64,000 nt of DNA from Parafrankia sp. EUN1f (GCF_000177675.1 NZ_ADGX01000038.1:1-64000), one strand, 5' to 3'; counted from the first letter of the stretch, positions 25,714-34,626 are shown. A program made the numbers and translations. Notes: generated by a model not told the origin, from the sequence alone.

Positions 25714-26132
25714 GGGGTCGGCTCGTACGCGTGTGGACGTCCCGAGTCGTGGTCACCGCTGCGGCGGATGAAGGTCATCTTCCGGGTGCGCAGGCGCCAG
25801 CCGTCCGCCGTGCGCTGGTAGGTGTCCGAGTAGTAGCCGATCCGCATGTCGTGCTTGGAGTGTTCGATGAAGCAGAGCGGCTGGGTGCCGGTGCCGCTGT
25901 CACCGTCGAGGTCGACCAGCGCGGTCCCGGTCAGGAACAGCCCCTTGGGTGCGGCCGCGACCATCTTGGGAAACAGGTCGAGGGTGAAAACGTCACCGAA
26001 GGCGCTGTAGGTGCCGTCCGGAGTGAAGACCGAAAGCAGCCCGTCGATGTCGCCCTTGGTGATGGTCACCGCGTACTTGGCGAGCAGCTGCTGGATCTCG
26101 ACGACATCGTCAGTGGACAAAGCCCTTGCCAC
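25710..26132 (-). CDS. SnoaL/NTF2-like small protein
   Basis: The 140-residue product matches the SnoaL-like cone fold: an N-terminal helix (STDDVVEIQQLLAKYAVTITKGDIDGLLSVF), DGTYSAFGD and a C-terminal strand pair (IGYYSDTYQRTADGWRLRTRKMTFIRR). Members include ketosteroid-isomerase-like enzymes, hydrolases and dehydratases. The typical catalytic Asp/His cannot be assigned with confidence. The GTG at 26132 has GAAGG immediately before it, which is very tight, so a TTG four codons further in could be the true start. It leads an operon with the ACAD pair. A 14-bp repeat array lies just upstream. Confidence 0.75.
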   Translation of the reverse strand: MARALSTDDVVEIQQLLAKYAVTITKGDIDGLLSVFTPDGTYSAFGDVFTLDLFPKMVAAAPKGLFLTGTALVDLDGDSGTGTQPLCFIEHSKHDMRIGYYSDTYQRTADGWRLRTRKMTFIRRSGDHDSGRPHAYEPTP

Positions 26133-26150
26133 CCTTCATCGCGAACATCG

Positions 26151-26198
26151 CGTTCTACCGCACGCGTTCTACCGCATATGTTCTACCGCACACGTTCC
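26151..26198. repeat. 14-bp direct repeat array in a promoter
   Basis: Units starting at 26151, 26165 and 26179, plus a partial one at 26193, follow the form YGTTCTACCGCAYR. The array lies 19-66 bp upstream of the SnoaL-like start. Each unit contains GTTCT, the half-site of the palindrome at 28053-28067, so it may bind the same regulator as a multimer. Nothing else was seen in 26133-26292. Confidence 0.7.
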
Positions 26199-26292
26199 AT
26201 GGATACCGGGTCTGTCGACCTCGCCGGGGGCCGACAGACCCGGTGCCTGGTTCCGGGTACCCGTGGAGCAGCACCCGCGAACGCCGTTCCCG

Positions 26293-26616
26293 TCAGACGA
26301 CGGGTTCGACGATCACATCCAGGTAGGCGGCACCGCTGTCGGGCACCCGCGGCTGCTTCCACACCTCGACCGGGAACGACACCATGACCAGGGACTGCAT
26401 CAGGTGCATCACGGTGCGGGCCTCCTCGGACAGGTCGTCGAGGGGGAACTTGTCGCAGAAGGTGATCGCGTCCTCGAGAAGCGGGAAGGCCGCGTCGTAG
26501 AACTCCTGCATCTCGTCCATCGTGGAGGCGAGCCGCTTGGCGTAGCGCTCCGGCTCGGTCGCCAGATCCCAGGCCAGGTACGGCTCCAGGGCCGAGAACT
26601 CAGACGGCAGAGGCAT
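26293..26616 (-). CDS. Small protein following Rieske oxygenase, function unknown
   Basis: The 107-residue product is acidic and mostly helical, starting MPLPSEFSALEPYLAWDLATEPERYAKRL and ending in a short strand region (AAYLDVIVEPVV). It has no signal peptide, membrane span or metal motif. It overlaps the end of the Rieske gene by 17 bp, so translation is coupled. It could be a small beta-like subunit, an assembly factor or a fold-stabilising partner, since the Rieske gene has no ordinary beta-subunit gene. The family was not recognised. Confidence 0.75.
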   Translation of the reverse strand: MPLPSEFSALEPYLAWDLATEPERYAKRLASTMDEMQEFYDAAFPLLEDAITFCDKFPLDDLSEEARTVMHLMQSLVMVSFPVEVWKQPRVPDSGAAYLDVIVEPVV

Positions 26617-27865
26617 CGCTGTACTCCTTCACACGGTCGCCGACTTCCTTGTGCAGGGCCCGGAGGAGAATCTCCTGGTCGCACAGCGGGAACTCACTGA
26701 CGGTACGGGTGGCCAGCATGGTCTGCGTGGCCTCGAGGGTGTTGGCGTCCTGGAGCGCGTACTCCTTGAACGTCACCGCGGCCAGCTCCTGCGCGAGGCG
26801 CTCCCGGGCGTTCTTCGGCGGGACGAAGTAGAGGTTCGCCTCGAAGATGTGCTTGTCGACCGCGGTCGGCCAGTACAGGTAGGTCAGGTACCAGCCCGGC
26901 GCCCAGATCAGCAGCGTCATGTTGGGGAAGAACTCGAACGAGTCCTGGCCCCAGGCGCGGTGCCCGGCCGGGTTGAGGGCGGCCGGCAGCGGGTCGAGCC
27001 CGTCGATGGCGGGGCGGTCCCACGGGCCGAACAGGCCGCTGCGCAGCACCCGCTCGATCGGCTTGACCATGTTCAGGTCCTTGGGCGGGGACATGCCGCC
27101 CCACGAGGAGACCATCGAGTGCGGGCTCTTGAGCTCGTAGTGCAGCGCCTCGAAGCCGAAGCCGATGAGCTTCTCGGCCTCGGCCTTGACCGCCTGCTTC
27201 TGGTGCAGGATCGGCGCGTGGTAGAACTCGGCGAAGGCGTCGATGAACAGCTTCCAGTTGGCGCCGATCTCGGCCTTGTACGAGTAGACCTCGGTCATCT
27301 CGCCGAACGGGTAGCCCTCCAGGCCCTTGGCGAAGTCGCCCAGGTACTCGGCAAGCGTCTGCTGCGGGTTGAGGTTGATGAAGATGAACCCCTCCCACAC
27401 GTCGCAGGGGACCTCCTTGAGGCCGTAGTCGGCCTTGTCGAGGTCGAAGAACTCACCCTCCTGCTGGACGAAGGTGAGCTTGCCGGTGAGGTCGTAGCGC
27501 CAGGCGTGGTACTTGCAGATGAACTGCCGGCAGCTGCCCTCGGTCTCCTCGCCCGGGAAGTCGTTCCAGACCAGCTTGTTGCCGCGGTGGCGGCACACGT
27601 TGTGGAACGCGCGGATCTTGCCGTCACCGCTGTTGACGATGATCAGCGAGGTGTTGAGGACCGGCAGTTCCTTGGTGAAGTAGCTGCCGGTGCGGGGGAG
27701 GCGCTCGACCCGGCCGACGTGCAGCCAGCTGCGCTTGAAGACCGCCTCGCGCTCCTTCTCGTAGTACGCGGGGTCGATCGAGTCGGTGTAGTCGACGGGC
27801 GCGGTGCCGAGCTCGGGATAGTGCTGGGTCCAGCTGCCCGCGTCGGGCTTCTTGTAGTGGGGCAC
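26600..27865 (-). CDS. Rieske non-heme iron oxygenase, alpha subunit
   Basis: The 421-residue product has a Rieske centre Cys91-x-His93 and Cys117-x2-His120. The loop between the pairs is 23 residues, longer than the usual 15-17, and rich in Glu/Gly. The mononuclear iron motif is NWKLFIDAFAEFYHAPILH, with His216 and His221; the bridging residue between the two metal sites is Glu213, where most ring hydroxylases have Asp. Glu at this place is known in the carnitine oxygenase CntA. The GTG start follows AGAGG. It probably hydroxylates a ring or demethylates a substrate using electrons from the reductase at 12321-13349. Confidence 0.9.
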   Translation of the reverse strand: MPHYKKPDAGSWTQHYPELGTAPVDYTDSIDPAYYEKEREAVFKRSWLHVGRVERLPRTGSYFTKELPVLNTSLIIVNSGDGKIRAFHNVCRHRGNKLVWNDFPGEETEGSCRQFICKYHAWRYDLTGKLTFVQQEGEFFDLDKADYGLKEVPCDVWEGFIFINLNPQQTLAEYLGDFAKGLEGYPFGEMTEVYSYKAEIGANWKLFIDAFAEFYHAPILHQKQAVKAEAEKLIGFGFEALHYELKSPHSMVSSWGGMSPPKDLNMVKPIERVLRSGLFGPWDRPAIDGLDPLPAALNPAGHRAWGQDSFEFFPNMTLLIWAPGWYLTYLYWPTAVDKHIFEANLYFVPPKNARERLAQELAAVTFKEYALQDANTLEATQTMLATRTVSEFPLCDQEILLRALHKEVGDRVKEYSDASAV

Positions 27866-28052
27866 AGGTCTACCTCTCGTGTTCGAGCTCTATGCCGACA
27901 GTGCTGCGGGCCGTGGCGAGCAGGTGAGCGGCCCCGATGGCGCAGGACGGATCCCGTCTCCTGGCGGCCGTCGACGTGGTCCACGGGTCAGCCGACGACG
28001 AGGCTGAGCAGAACGACACACCCATCGTCGTCCGGCCTCCCCTCGTCGTGGT

Positions 28053-28067
28053 GAGAACTCCGTTCTC
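28053..28067. promoter_or_regulatory. Palindrome GAGAAC-N3-GTTCTC upstream of Rieske operon
   Basis: A perfect 6-3-6 inverted repeat lies 188 bp upstream of the Rieske start. It has the same geometry as AGAAT-N3-ATTCT but with AGAAC half-sites, so it could bind the same TetR weakly or a sister regulator. Confidence 0.5.
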
Positions 28068-28260
28068 GCGGTCGATAATTAGGTTTCCATGCGAGGGGTG
28101 TCAGAGTCAACGCCAAGCCCCGTGGTGGCGCGGTGTCTCACTGCTTGGAGTTGGACGGTCGTGTGGCGTCACCATGGGTGGGTCGTGGCTCCCAGGCGGA
28201 CGCCGGCCCGCGGCTGCGCCCCGGCGCCGGTCGGCCGGAAGTTCTCTCCAGTCGAGAAGA

Positions 28261-28286
28261 ATCCTCCCTCTTGTGGAGAGGAGGAT
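28261..28286. other. Hairpin in long intergenic region
   Basis: ATCCTCC and GGAGGAT form a 7-bp stem, extendable by three pairs past a one-base bulge. It lies in the 27866-28401 gap, where no gene was recognised. It could end upstream transcription or be a leader structure on either strand. Confidence 0.35.
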
Positions 28287-28401
28287 GCCATATCGGGCTC
28301 GGCCCGTGTACCGCGGAGTGGACTCCGTGCCCGGCGAGGCTGCCGGGGTGGTCCGACCTGCTTTCTCGGACGGCCCCGGAACAGCCTCTTTCAGTGATGG
28401 C

Positions 28402-29262
28402 TCAGTCGCCCCGAACGAACGGATAGATGCGGGTGAAGTCGACGCCCGGCTCCGCGTCGGCGAATGCCTCCCACAACGACGAGGTGACCGTGCCCATCGA
28501 CAGCGGACCGTCCAACTCGCGGACCTCGCCGAGATACAGGCGCAGGTCCTTCGCCATCAGCGTGTTCGTGAATCCGGCGGCGTAGTTCTCGGTGAGGACC
28601 TGGCGCGGGAACTTCTCCGCGGTCGCGTTGTTCTGCCCGCTCGCGGAATTGAGCACGTCCAGCATCGTGGCCATATCCAGGCCGGCGGCGGTCCCGAACG
28701 CCACCGCCTCGCTGGTGGCGGCGAGCGCCACGGCGGCGAGGAAGTTGTTCGCCAGTTTGAGGGCCTGGGCGAGACCGGGGCGGTCGCCGACCCTGCGCCG
28801 GCGGTCGGTGAGCGCGGCCAGGACCGGTTCCGCCCGGGCACACGCCTCGTCCGTGCCGGCGTACATCACCGTCAGTGTCCGCGCCCGGGCGCCGGCCACT
28901 CCGCCGGACACCGGCGCGTCGACATGGCCGATGCCGCGGGCGGCGAGCAGCTCGGTGATGCGCCCGGCGGCGCTCACCCCGATCGTCGACGTGTCGATGA
29001 CCAGCGTGACCCGCCGGTCGGCGGCGTCGGCGAGCTGGGCGGTGACCTTCTCGGAGACGGTGCCGTCGGGCAGGCTCAGCACGACGACCTCGGCGGCCCG
29101 GGCCACGGCGGCGACGTCCTCGACGAAGGTGGTGCCTTCCGGTGCGCGGGCAGGGCCGGCGGCGTCGTGCACCACCAGGTCGACACCGGTCGCCGCCACG
29201 TTCGCGGCGAGCGCGCCGCCCATGTTCCCGAGTCCGACGAACCCGACGCTCGGCCCGGTCAC
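28402..29262 (-). CDS. 3-Hydroxyisobutyrate dehydrogenase-family oxidoreductase
   Basis: The 286-residue product has an N-terminal Rossmann motif GFVGLGNMGGALA, the substrate motif DAPVSGGVAGARA and the catalytic lysine region ALKLANNFLAAV followed by helical repeats. It should oxidise or reduce a beta-hydroxy acid with NAD(P). The GTG at 29262 overlaps the stop of the carboxymuconolactone-decarboxylase-like gene (GTGA), so the upstream open frame is not used. It is the last gene of a minus-strand run that starts with the single ACAD. Confidence 0.87.
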   Translation of the reverse strand: MTGPSVGFVGLGNMGGALAANVAATGVDLVVHDAAGPARAPEGTTFVEDVAAVARAAEVVVLSLPDGTVSEKVTAQLADAADRRVTLVIDTSTIGVSAAGRITELLAARGIGHVDAPVSGGVAGARARTLTVMYAGTDEACARAEPVLAALTDRRRRVGDRPGLAQALKLANNFLAAVALAATSEAVAFGTAAGLDMATMLDVLNSASGQNNATAEKFPRQVLTENYAAGFTNTLMAKDLRLYLGEVRELDGPLSMGTVTSSLWEAFADAEPGVDFTRIYPFVRGD

Positions 29263-29642
29263 TGCCCGGCGCGTTCTGCCCGCAGGGCCTTGACCGCGCG
29301 GCGGGCCGAGATCGCGGCCGGCGCGCCGCAGTAGGCCGCGACCTGGAACAGCAGCTCGTCGATCTCCGCGTCGCTCACGCCGGTGCGGCTCGACGAGCTC
29401 GCGTGCAGGCGGAACTCCTCCATCCGGCCCAGCGCCGCGGTCATCGCCATCACCAGCAGGCTGCGATCCCGGGTGGACAACACCCCCTCCCGGGTCCACA
29501 CCCCCCACGCCTGTGCGGTGATGTGGTCCTGGAACTGCTGGCTGATCTCGTCGGTGTCACCGGTGGCGCTGTCCACGTAGGCGTCGCCCAGCATGGCCCG
29601 GCGCATGGCGTAGGCGGCACGAAGCTGCTCGCTCTGTTCCAT
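29259..29642 (-). CDS. Carboxymuconolactone decarboxylase (PcaC-like) family protein
   Basis: The 127-residue product has the alpha-helical CMD fold: RDRSLLVMAMTAALGRMEEFRLHASSSSRTGVSDAEIDELLFQVAAYCGAPAA, very like 4-carboxymuconolactone decarboxylase. The catalytic Glu and His of the EEFRLH motif are present, and there is no CxxC pair of AhpD peroxidases. The ATG at 29642 is preferred; the upstream extension looks non-homologous. It may decarboxylate a lactone or beta-keto acid from ring cleavage. The substrate need not be protocatechuate-derived, as no other pca genes are here. Confidence 0.85.
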   Translation of the reverse strand: MEQSEQLRAAYAMRRAMLGDAYVDSATGDTDEISQQFQDHITAQAWGVWTREGVLSTRDRSLLVMAMTAALGRMEEFRLHASSSSRTGVSDAEIDELLFQVAAYCGAPAAISARRAVKALRAERAGQ

Positions 29643-29705
29643 GATCGATTCAGATCCTTCCCTGGTGCCGGTAGTGCTGTCAGGACGTGCTCTCAACAGG
29701 TGCTC

Positions 29706-31127
29706 TCAGTAGAGGGACAGGCTGACGGTCTTCACCCGGGCGTACTCGGCCAGGGCCTCCAGCCCCTTCTCCCGCCCGTACCCGCTGGCCTTGTAGCCCC
29801 CGAACGGTGTCTCGATGGTCATCGGCCCGCCGTTCACCGCGACCTGCCCGGCGTCGATGCGCTCGGCGAGGCGCAGCCCGCGCGCGACGTCGCCGCTCCA
29901 CACACTGCCGACGAGGCCGTACTCGGAGTCGTTCGCGAGCGTGAGCGCCTCGGCCTCGTCGTCGAACGGCATCGTGACCAGCACCGGGCCGAAGATCTCC
30001 TCCCGGGCGACCGGCAGGTCCGGCGCCACCCCGGCGTAGACCGTGGGACGCAGGTAGAAACCCCGGGCTCCCGGCCCGTCCAGGTAGGGTCCGCCGCCGG
30101 TCACCGGCTCCAGCCCGGACGCCCTCGTCGCCGCGAAGAAGTCCAGGACCTTCGTGTACTGCGCCTCGGTGATGATCGGGCCGAAGTCGACGCCGGGGGT
30201 GAGGCGCTCCACGCCGGCGACCACCCGCTCCACGAACGCGTCGTGCACGGACGCCTCGACGAGCAGGCGGGTGGTCGCCGAACAGACCTGCCCCGCGTTG
30301 GTCGCGGCCGACGCCACCGCGGCGGCGGCGGCCCGCTCCAGATCGGCGTCGGCGAACACCAACAACGGGGACTTGCCGCCGAGCTCAAGGGTGACCGGAA
30401 CCAGCCGGTCGGCGGCGATCCGTGCCAGATACCGGCCGGTGGGCACCGATCCGGTGAAGGTGATCCGCCCGACCCGCGGATCGGTCGCCAGCGGCGTGCC
30501 GACCTCCGGGCCCGTCCCGGTCACCACGTTCAGGACTCCGTCGGGCAGACCGGCCTCGCTGGCGAGCCTGGCCAGGCACACCGTGGAGGCCGAGGTCAGC
30601 TCCGAGGGCTTGGCGACCACCGCGTTGCCCGCCGCCAGCGCCGGGGCCAGCGCCCGGCAGGCCTGGTTCAACGGCAGGTTCCACGGGGTGATCACCGCGA
30701 TGATTCCGTACGGTTCGAGCCGGGTGTAGGTGTGGCTCGCGCCGCCCTGGTCGATCACGCGGCCGTGGTGGGCCCGCAACACCCCCGCGTAGTACCGGAA
30801 ATAGGCGGCCGACATCTCGATCTCGGCCTTGAGCTGGCGCGGAACCTTGCCGGTGGCGGCCCACTCCAGCTCCGTCAGCTCGGGCGCGTGCGCGTCCATG
30901 GCGTCGGCGACACACAGCAGGATCTCGCCGCGGTCCGCTCCGGAGCGGCGGGCCCAGTCCGGCTGCGCCGCCGCTGCCGCCGTGACGGCATGCTCGACGT
31001 CCGCGGCGGAACCCGCGGCGATCTCGTCGCCGGGCTCGCGGGTCGCCGGCTCCAGCGTGGGCAGGTAGCCCCCGCCGGTCGGCACCACGGCCTTGCCGTC
31101 GATCCAATGATCATGGCGAACGGGCAC
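29706..31127 (-). CDS. NAD(P)-dependent aldehyde dehydrogenase
   Basis: The 473-residue enzyme shows ITPWNLPLNQACRALAPALAAGNAVVAKPSE, FTGSVPTGR, the general base in LELGGKSP and the nucleophile in NAGQVCSATTR. Length and motifs are standard for class 1/2 aldehyde dehydrogenases. It should oxidise an aldehyde to a carboxylic acid, which a ligase or CoA-transferase of the region could then activate. It lies between the single ACAD and the CMD-like gene on the minus strand, with gaps of about 40 and 60 bp, so the genes are probably one operon. Substrate unknown. Confidence 0.92.
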   Translation of the reverse strand: MPVRHDHWIDGKAVVPTGGGYLPTLEPATREPGDEIAAGSAADVEHAVTAAAAAQPDWARRSGADRGEILLCVADAMDAHAPELTELEWAATGKVPRQLKAEIEMSAAYFRYYAGVLRAHHGRVIDQGGASHTYTRLEPYGIIAVITPWNLPLNQACRALAPALAAGNAVVAKPSELTSASTVCLARLASEAGLPDGVLNVVTGTGPEVGTPLATDPRVGRITFTGSVPTGRYLARIAADRLVPVTLELGGKSPLLVFADADLERAAAAAVASAATNAGQVCSATTRLLVEASVHDAFVERVVAGVERLTPGVDFGPIITEAQYTKVLDFFAATRASGLEPVTGGGPYLDGPGARGFYLRPTVYAGVAPDLPVAREEIFGPVLVTMPFDDEAEALTLANDSEYGLVGSVWSGDVARGLRLAERIDAGQVAVNGGPMTIETPFGGYKASGYGREKGLEALAEYARVKTVSLSLY

Positions 31128-31169
31128 GTCAGCTCACCTCCGGGAGCGTCGCGGTCACATCAGGAGACG

Positions 31170-32309
31170 TCACAGCCCGAGCGACTTCGCGATGATCGTC
31201 TTCATCACCTCGCTGGAACCGCCGTAGATCCGACCGACGCGCGCATCGGCCCACGCCCGCGCCACCGGGTACTCGTTGATGTAGCCGTAGCCGCCGAACA
31301 ACTGCAGACAGGCGTCGATCACGCGGCCCTGCATCTCCGTGCAGTAGAGCTTGACCTTCGCCGCGTCCGCCGGTGTCGCCTCGCCAGCCACATGCGCGAG
31401 CAGGACCTGGTCCAGCAGCGCCTGCCCCGCGTCGACCTCCGTCGCGCACCCGGCGAGCACGAACTTGGTGTTCTGGAAGGTGTTGAGGGTCTTGCCGAAG
31501 AGCTTGCGGCCGTTGACGTACTCGACGGTCTGCTCAACGATCGACGCTGCCGCGCCCTGTGCGTTGATCGCGATCGAGAGCCGCTCCTGGACGAGGTGCG
31601 AGGTCAGGTAGGTGAACCCCTGCCCCTCCTCGCCGAGCAGGTTCTCCGCCGGCACCCGCACGTCGTCGAAGAAGATCTCCACCGCTTCCTGGATGTGCAG
31701 CCCGATCTTGTGCAGCGGCGCGCCACGGCTGACTCCCGGGAGGTCGCCGGGGATCACCAGCAGCGACAGGCCGGCGTGGCGCTGCGTCGGGTCCGTCTTC
31801 ACCGCGGTGAGGAACAGATCGGCGTTCAGCCCACCGGTGATGAACGTCTTGGACCCGTTCACCACGTAGTAGTCACCGTCGCGGCGCGCGGAGGTGGACA
31901 TGCCAGCGAGATCCGACCCCGCGCCCGGCTCCGTCAGCGCCAGCGCCGCGACCAGTTCGCCGCTCGCCAGACCTGGCAGCCAGCGCTGCTTCTGCTCGGC
32001 GTTGCCGTGGTCGACGAAATACGGCACGGAGATGTCGGCGTGGATGCGCAGCGGGCCCAGCGCATAGCCGGCCCGGGCGGCCTCCTCGGTGACGACGGCG
32101 TTGAACAGGAAATCGGCGCCGCCGCCGCCGTACTCCTCCGGAATGCAAAGCCCGAGAATTCCGAGGTCGCCGGCCTTGTTGTAGAAGTCACGTGGTGGGA
32201 GGCCGGCCTCCTCCCATTCCTGGTAATGGGCCCCGATCTCTTTTTCGAAAAAGGACCTTACGGCGGCCCGGAAGGCGTCGTGTTCGGGGCCGTAGACCGT
32301 GCGTCGCAT
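31170..32309 (-). CDS. Acyl-CoA dehydrogenase (long-chain/isovaleryl type)
   Basis: The 379-residue single-subunit ACAD has ALTEPGAGSDLAGM, NGSKTFITGG, HLVQERLSIA (Glu at the long-chain/isovaleryl base position), NGRKLFGKTLNTFQNTKF and QLFGGYGYINEYPVARAWADARVGRIYGGSSEVMK. The medium-chain glutamate is replaced by Gly (YGGS). All core domains are complete, unlike the two paired short ACADs. It is the first gene of the minus-strand operon with the ALDH, CMD-like and dehydrogenase genes. Three 10-bp direct repeats lie 42-71 bp upstream. Confidence 0.92.
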   Translation of the reverse strand: MRRTVYGPEHDAFRAAVRSFFEKEIGAHYQEWEEAGLPPRDFYNKAGDLGILGLCIPEEYGGGGADFLFNAVVTEEAARAGYALGPLRIHADISVPYFVDHGNAEQKQRWLPGLASGELVAALALTEPGAGSDLAGMSTSARRDGDYYVVNGSKTFITGGLNADLFLTAVKTDPTQRHAGLSLLVIPGDLPGVSRGAPLHKIGLHIQEAVEIFFDDVRVPAENLLGEEGQGFTYLTSHLVQERLSIAINAQGAAASIVEQTVEYVNGRKLFGKTLNTFQNTKFVLAGCATEVDAGQALLDQVLLAHVAGEATPADAAKVKLYCTEMQGRVIDACLQLFGGYGYINEYPVARAWADARVGRIYGGSSEVMKTIIAKSLGL

Positions 32310-32350
32310 CCGGTCACCCTCTCGCGGTCGAGGCGGATGAAATCCGCCGT

Positions 32351-32380
32351 GGAATTGAAAGGAATCGAAAGGAGTCGAAG
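32351..32380. repeat. Three 10-bp direct repeats in ACAD promoter
   Basis: GGAATTGAAA, GGAATCGAAA and GGAGTCGAAG lie head to tail, one per helical turn, upstream of the ACAD start. The phasing suggests a regulator binding site. Confidence 0.5.
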
Positions 32381-32434
32381 AGGGGGAAAGGGAGGCCTGA
32401 CGGGCGGGGCGCCGAGGTGGACTCGGCGGATCAT

Positions 32435-32472
32435 GCTGGCCTGCTGGGGCTGCTAGCAGCCGGTGGGCCAGC
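32435..32472. other. Nested hairpin in 0.9-kb gap
   Basis: A perfect 14-bp palindrome GGCTGCTAGCAGCC is nested in outer arms GCTGGC/GCCAGC. It lies in the gap 32310-33233, where no convincing gene was found on either strand. The gap probably holds the divergent promoters of the ACAD and scoAB operons. Confidence 0.45.
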
Positions 32473-33233
32473 GCTGCCTGCCCAGACGCAGGTCAGGGCG
32501 GCGGGCCGCCGGGCCGCCTACAGCGTCCGCGCCGACCATGAATTCCCGCGCATGTGGTTCCCTTTCACCGCCGACGTGCGTGGACACTAATCCGGGCGCG
32601 GTGGTCTGGCGGCCCGGTAAGAATCCGTCGGGGACGATCCGGGTGACCTTCGGCGCTGATCTCGCCGTCGACAGCATCGGTCGGATGCCTCCAGGTCGCC
32701 TCGGGCGGGTTCGCCGCGGACGGTTCGCGGCAGGAATTGCGCGGTCGCGCGCCGGTGGATCGCTGCTTAACGTACCGTCGTGCCCCGGACGCAGTCCAGC
32801 GCGGAGTTCGTTGATCCACGGAGAGTTGCCTCGCTAATTGCCGCGATGACGGAAGGTGCCGGCACCCGCCGCCGGGGGTTACGGCGGCGGTCACGGGCGC
32901 TGCGCCGCTGCGCCGCCGGCTCGTGCCACCGGGTGGTGGGGCGTGCTGGGTGGCTCCCACGAGGGGCGGAACCTGTTCGGGTGAGGTTCACCAACACGGA
33001 TGTGAGTCTCTGCTAACGTAAGCCGTCGCCTGAAAGGTGGCATGCGTGCTGCATCACCCGGAGCACTGTTTCGCCACCGGCCGCTCCCCGGGTGTCGTGT
33101 CCTGTCCGGCACGAGGGCCTGTGAGGTCGCCGAGCGGCGGCACGGAGATCCGGCGGCGCCCAGCGACCGTTGTTGCCTGCTTGCAGTGGACGGATGAGAA
33201 CCGGCACCGATGCGCGAGTGAGGGGTGGACAGG

Positions 33234-33977
33234 TTGGACAAGGTGGTTCCGAGCGCGGCGCTCGCCGTGGCGGACGTCCCTGACGGGGCGTCGCTGGCGG
33301 TGGGCGGGTTCGGGCTCTGCGGCATCCCGAGCGGCCTCATCCGCGCGCTTCTCGACGCGGGCCCCAAGGACCTTGAGACGGTGAGCAACAACTGCGGCGT
33401 GGACGACTGGGGTCTCGGCCTGCTGCTGCGGGCGGGCCGGATCCGTCGCACCACCGGCTCGTACGTGGGTGAGAACAAGGAGTTCGAGCGTCAGTTCCTC
33501 GCCGGCGAGCTCGAGGTCGAGCTCGTCCCGCAGGGCACGCTCGCCGAGCGTCTCCGCGCCGGCGGCGCGGGGATCCCGGCCTTCTACACCCCGGCCGGTG
33601 TCGGCACCCAGGTCGCGGACGGCGGCCTGCCCTGGCTCTACGACGGTTCGGGCGGCGTCGCGGTCGCCTCGCCGCCCAAGGAGACCCGCGAGTTCGACGG
33701 CAGGAGCTACGTGCTCGAGCGTGGGATCGTCTGCGACTTCGCGTTCGTCCACGCCTGGAAGGGCGACCGGCACGGCAACCTCGTCTACCGGGCCAGCGCC
33801 GCGAACTTCAACCCGCTGTGCGCGACCGCCGGCCGGGTGACCATCGCCGAGGTCGAGGAGCTGGTGGAGCCCGGCGAGCTCGACCCCGCCCAGGTACACA
33901 CCCCGGGCATCTTCGTGCAGCGTGTCGTGCACGTGCCCGACACCCAGAAGCGGATCGAGAAGCGGACGGTGAGCTGA
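33234..33977 (+). CDS. scoA: 3-Oxoacid CoA-transferase, subunit A
   Basis: The 247-residue product is the alpha subunit of a SCOT-type class I CoA-transferase: [87 protein letters not shown] 33234 is chosen because homologues begin MDKVV and GAGGGG lies eight bases upstream; GTG 33225 overlaps that ribosome site. It exchanges CoA between succinyl-CoA and a 3-oxoacid, feeding or draining acetoacetyl-CoA or 3-oxoadipyl-CoA type intermediates. It is followed at once by the beta subunit. Confidence 0.92.
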   Translation: MDKVVPSAALAVADVPDGASLAVGGFGLCGIPSGLIRALLDAGPKDLETVSNNCGVDDWGLGLLLRAGRIRRTTGSYVGENKEFERQFLAGELEVELVPQGTLAERLRAGGAGIPAFYTPAGVGTQVADGGLPWLYDGSGGVAVASPPKETREFDGRSYVLERGIVCDFAFVHAWKGDRHGNLVYRASAANFNPLCATAGRVTIAEVEELVEPGELDPAQVHTPGIFVQRVVHVPDTQKRIEKRTVS

Positions 33978-33978
33978 C

Positions 33979-34626
33979 ATGGCCCTGACTCGTACCGAGC
34001 TCGCGGCCCGCGTCGCCAGGGAGCTGGAAAGCGGGCAGTACGTGAACCTGGGCATCGGCCTGCCGACCCTGGTTCCGAACTACCTGCCCGCCGGCGTGAC
34101 CGTGGTGCTGCACAGTGAGAACGGAATCCTCGGTGTCGGCCCCTACCCGGCGGAGAGCGCCGTCGACCCGGATCTGATCAACGCCGGCAAGGAGACGGTC
34201 ACCGTGCTGCCCGGCGCGTCCTTCTTCGACTCCGCCACATCGTTCGGAATGATCCGCGGTGGGCATGTCGACGTCGCCGTCCTCGGGGCGATGCAGGTCT
34301 CCCGCGCCGGAGACCTGGCGAACTGGATGATCCCCGGCAAGATGGTCAAGGGCATGGGTGGCGCGATGGATCTCGTCCACGGCGCCCGGCACGTGATCGT
34401 CATGATGGAGCACGTCGCCCGCGACGGCAGCCACAAGATCGTCGACGAGTGCACCCTCCCGCTGACCGGCCGTGCCTGCGCCCAGCAGATCATCACCGAC
34501 CTGGCGGTCATCGACGTCGTGGCCGGTGGCGGTCTCGTGCTTCGGGAGACCGCTCCCGGCGTGACCGTCGACGACGTGCGCGCGGCCACCGGCACGGAGC
34601 TCACCGTCGACCTGATCTCCGTCTGA
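33979..34626 (+). CDS. scoB: 3-Oxoacid CoA-transferase, subunit B
   Basis: The 215-residue beta subunit carries the catalytic glutamate in [11 protein letters not shown], plus [11 protein letters not shown] and [30 protein letters not shown]. Its ATG is one base after the stop of subunit A, so the two are translated together into a heterotetramer. It completes a SCOT/PcaIJ-like enzyme. Which 3-oxoacid is used cannot be told from sequence. A hairpin follows at 34712-34739. Confidence 0.93.
   Translation: MALTRTELAARVARELESGQYVNLGIGLPTLVPNYLPAGVTVVLHSENGILGVGPYPAESAVDPDLINAGKETVTVLPGASFFDSATSFGMIRGGHVDVAVLGAMQVSRAGDLANWMIPGKMVKGMGGAMDLVHGARHVIVMMEHVARDGSHKIVDECTLPLTGRACAQQIITDLAVIDVVAGGGLVLRETAPGVTVDDVRAATGTELTVDLISV

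Noticed and set aside
26151-26198. CRISPR array
   Set aside because: Units are 14 bp, directly adjacent, with no spacers and no cas genes in the window.
29142-32456. 1104-residue plus-strand open frame
   Set aside because: It lies antisense to the CMD, ALDH and ACAD genes, has biased Arg/Gly/His composition and no motif.
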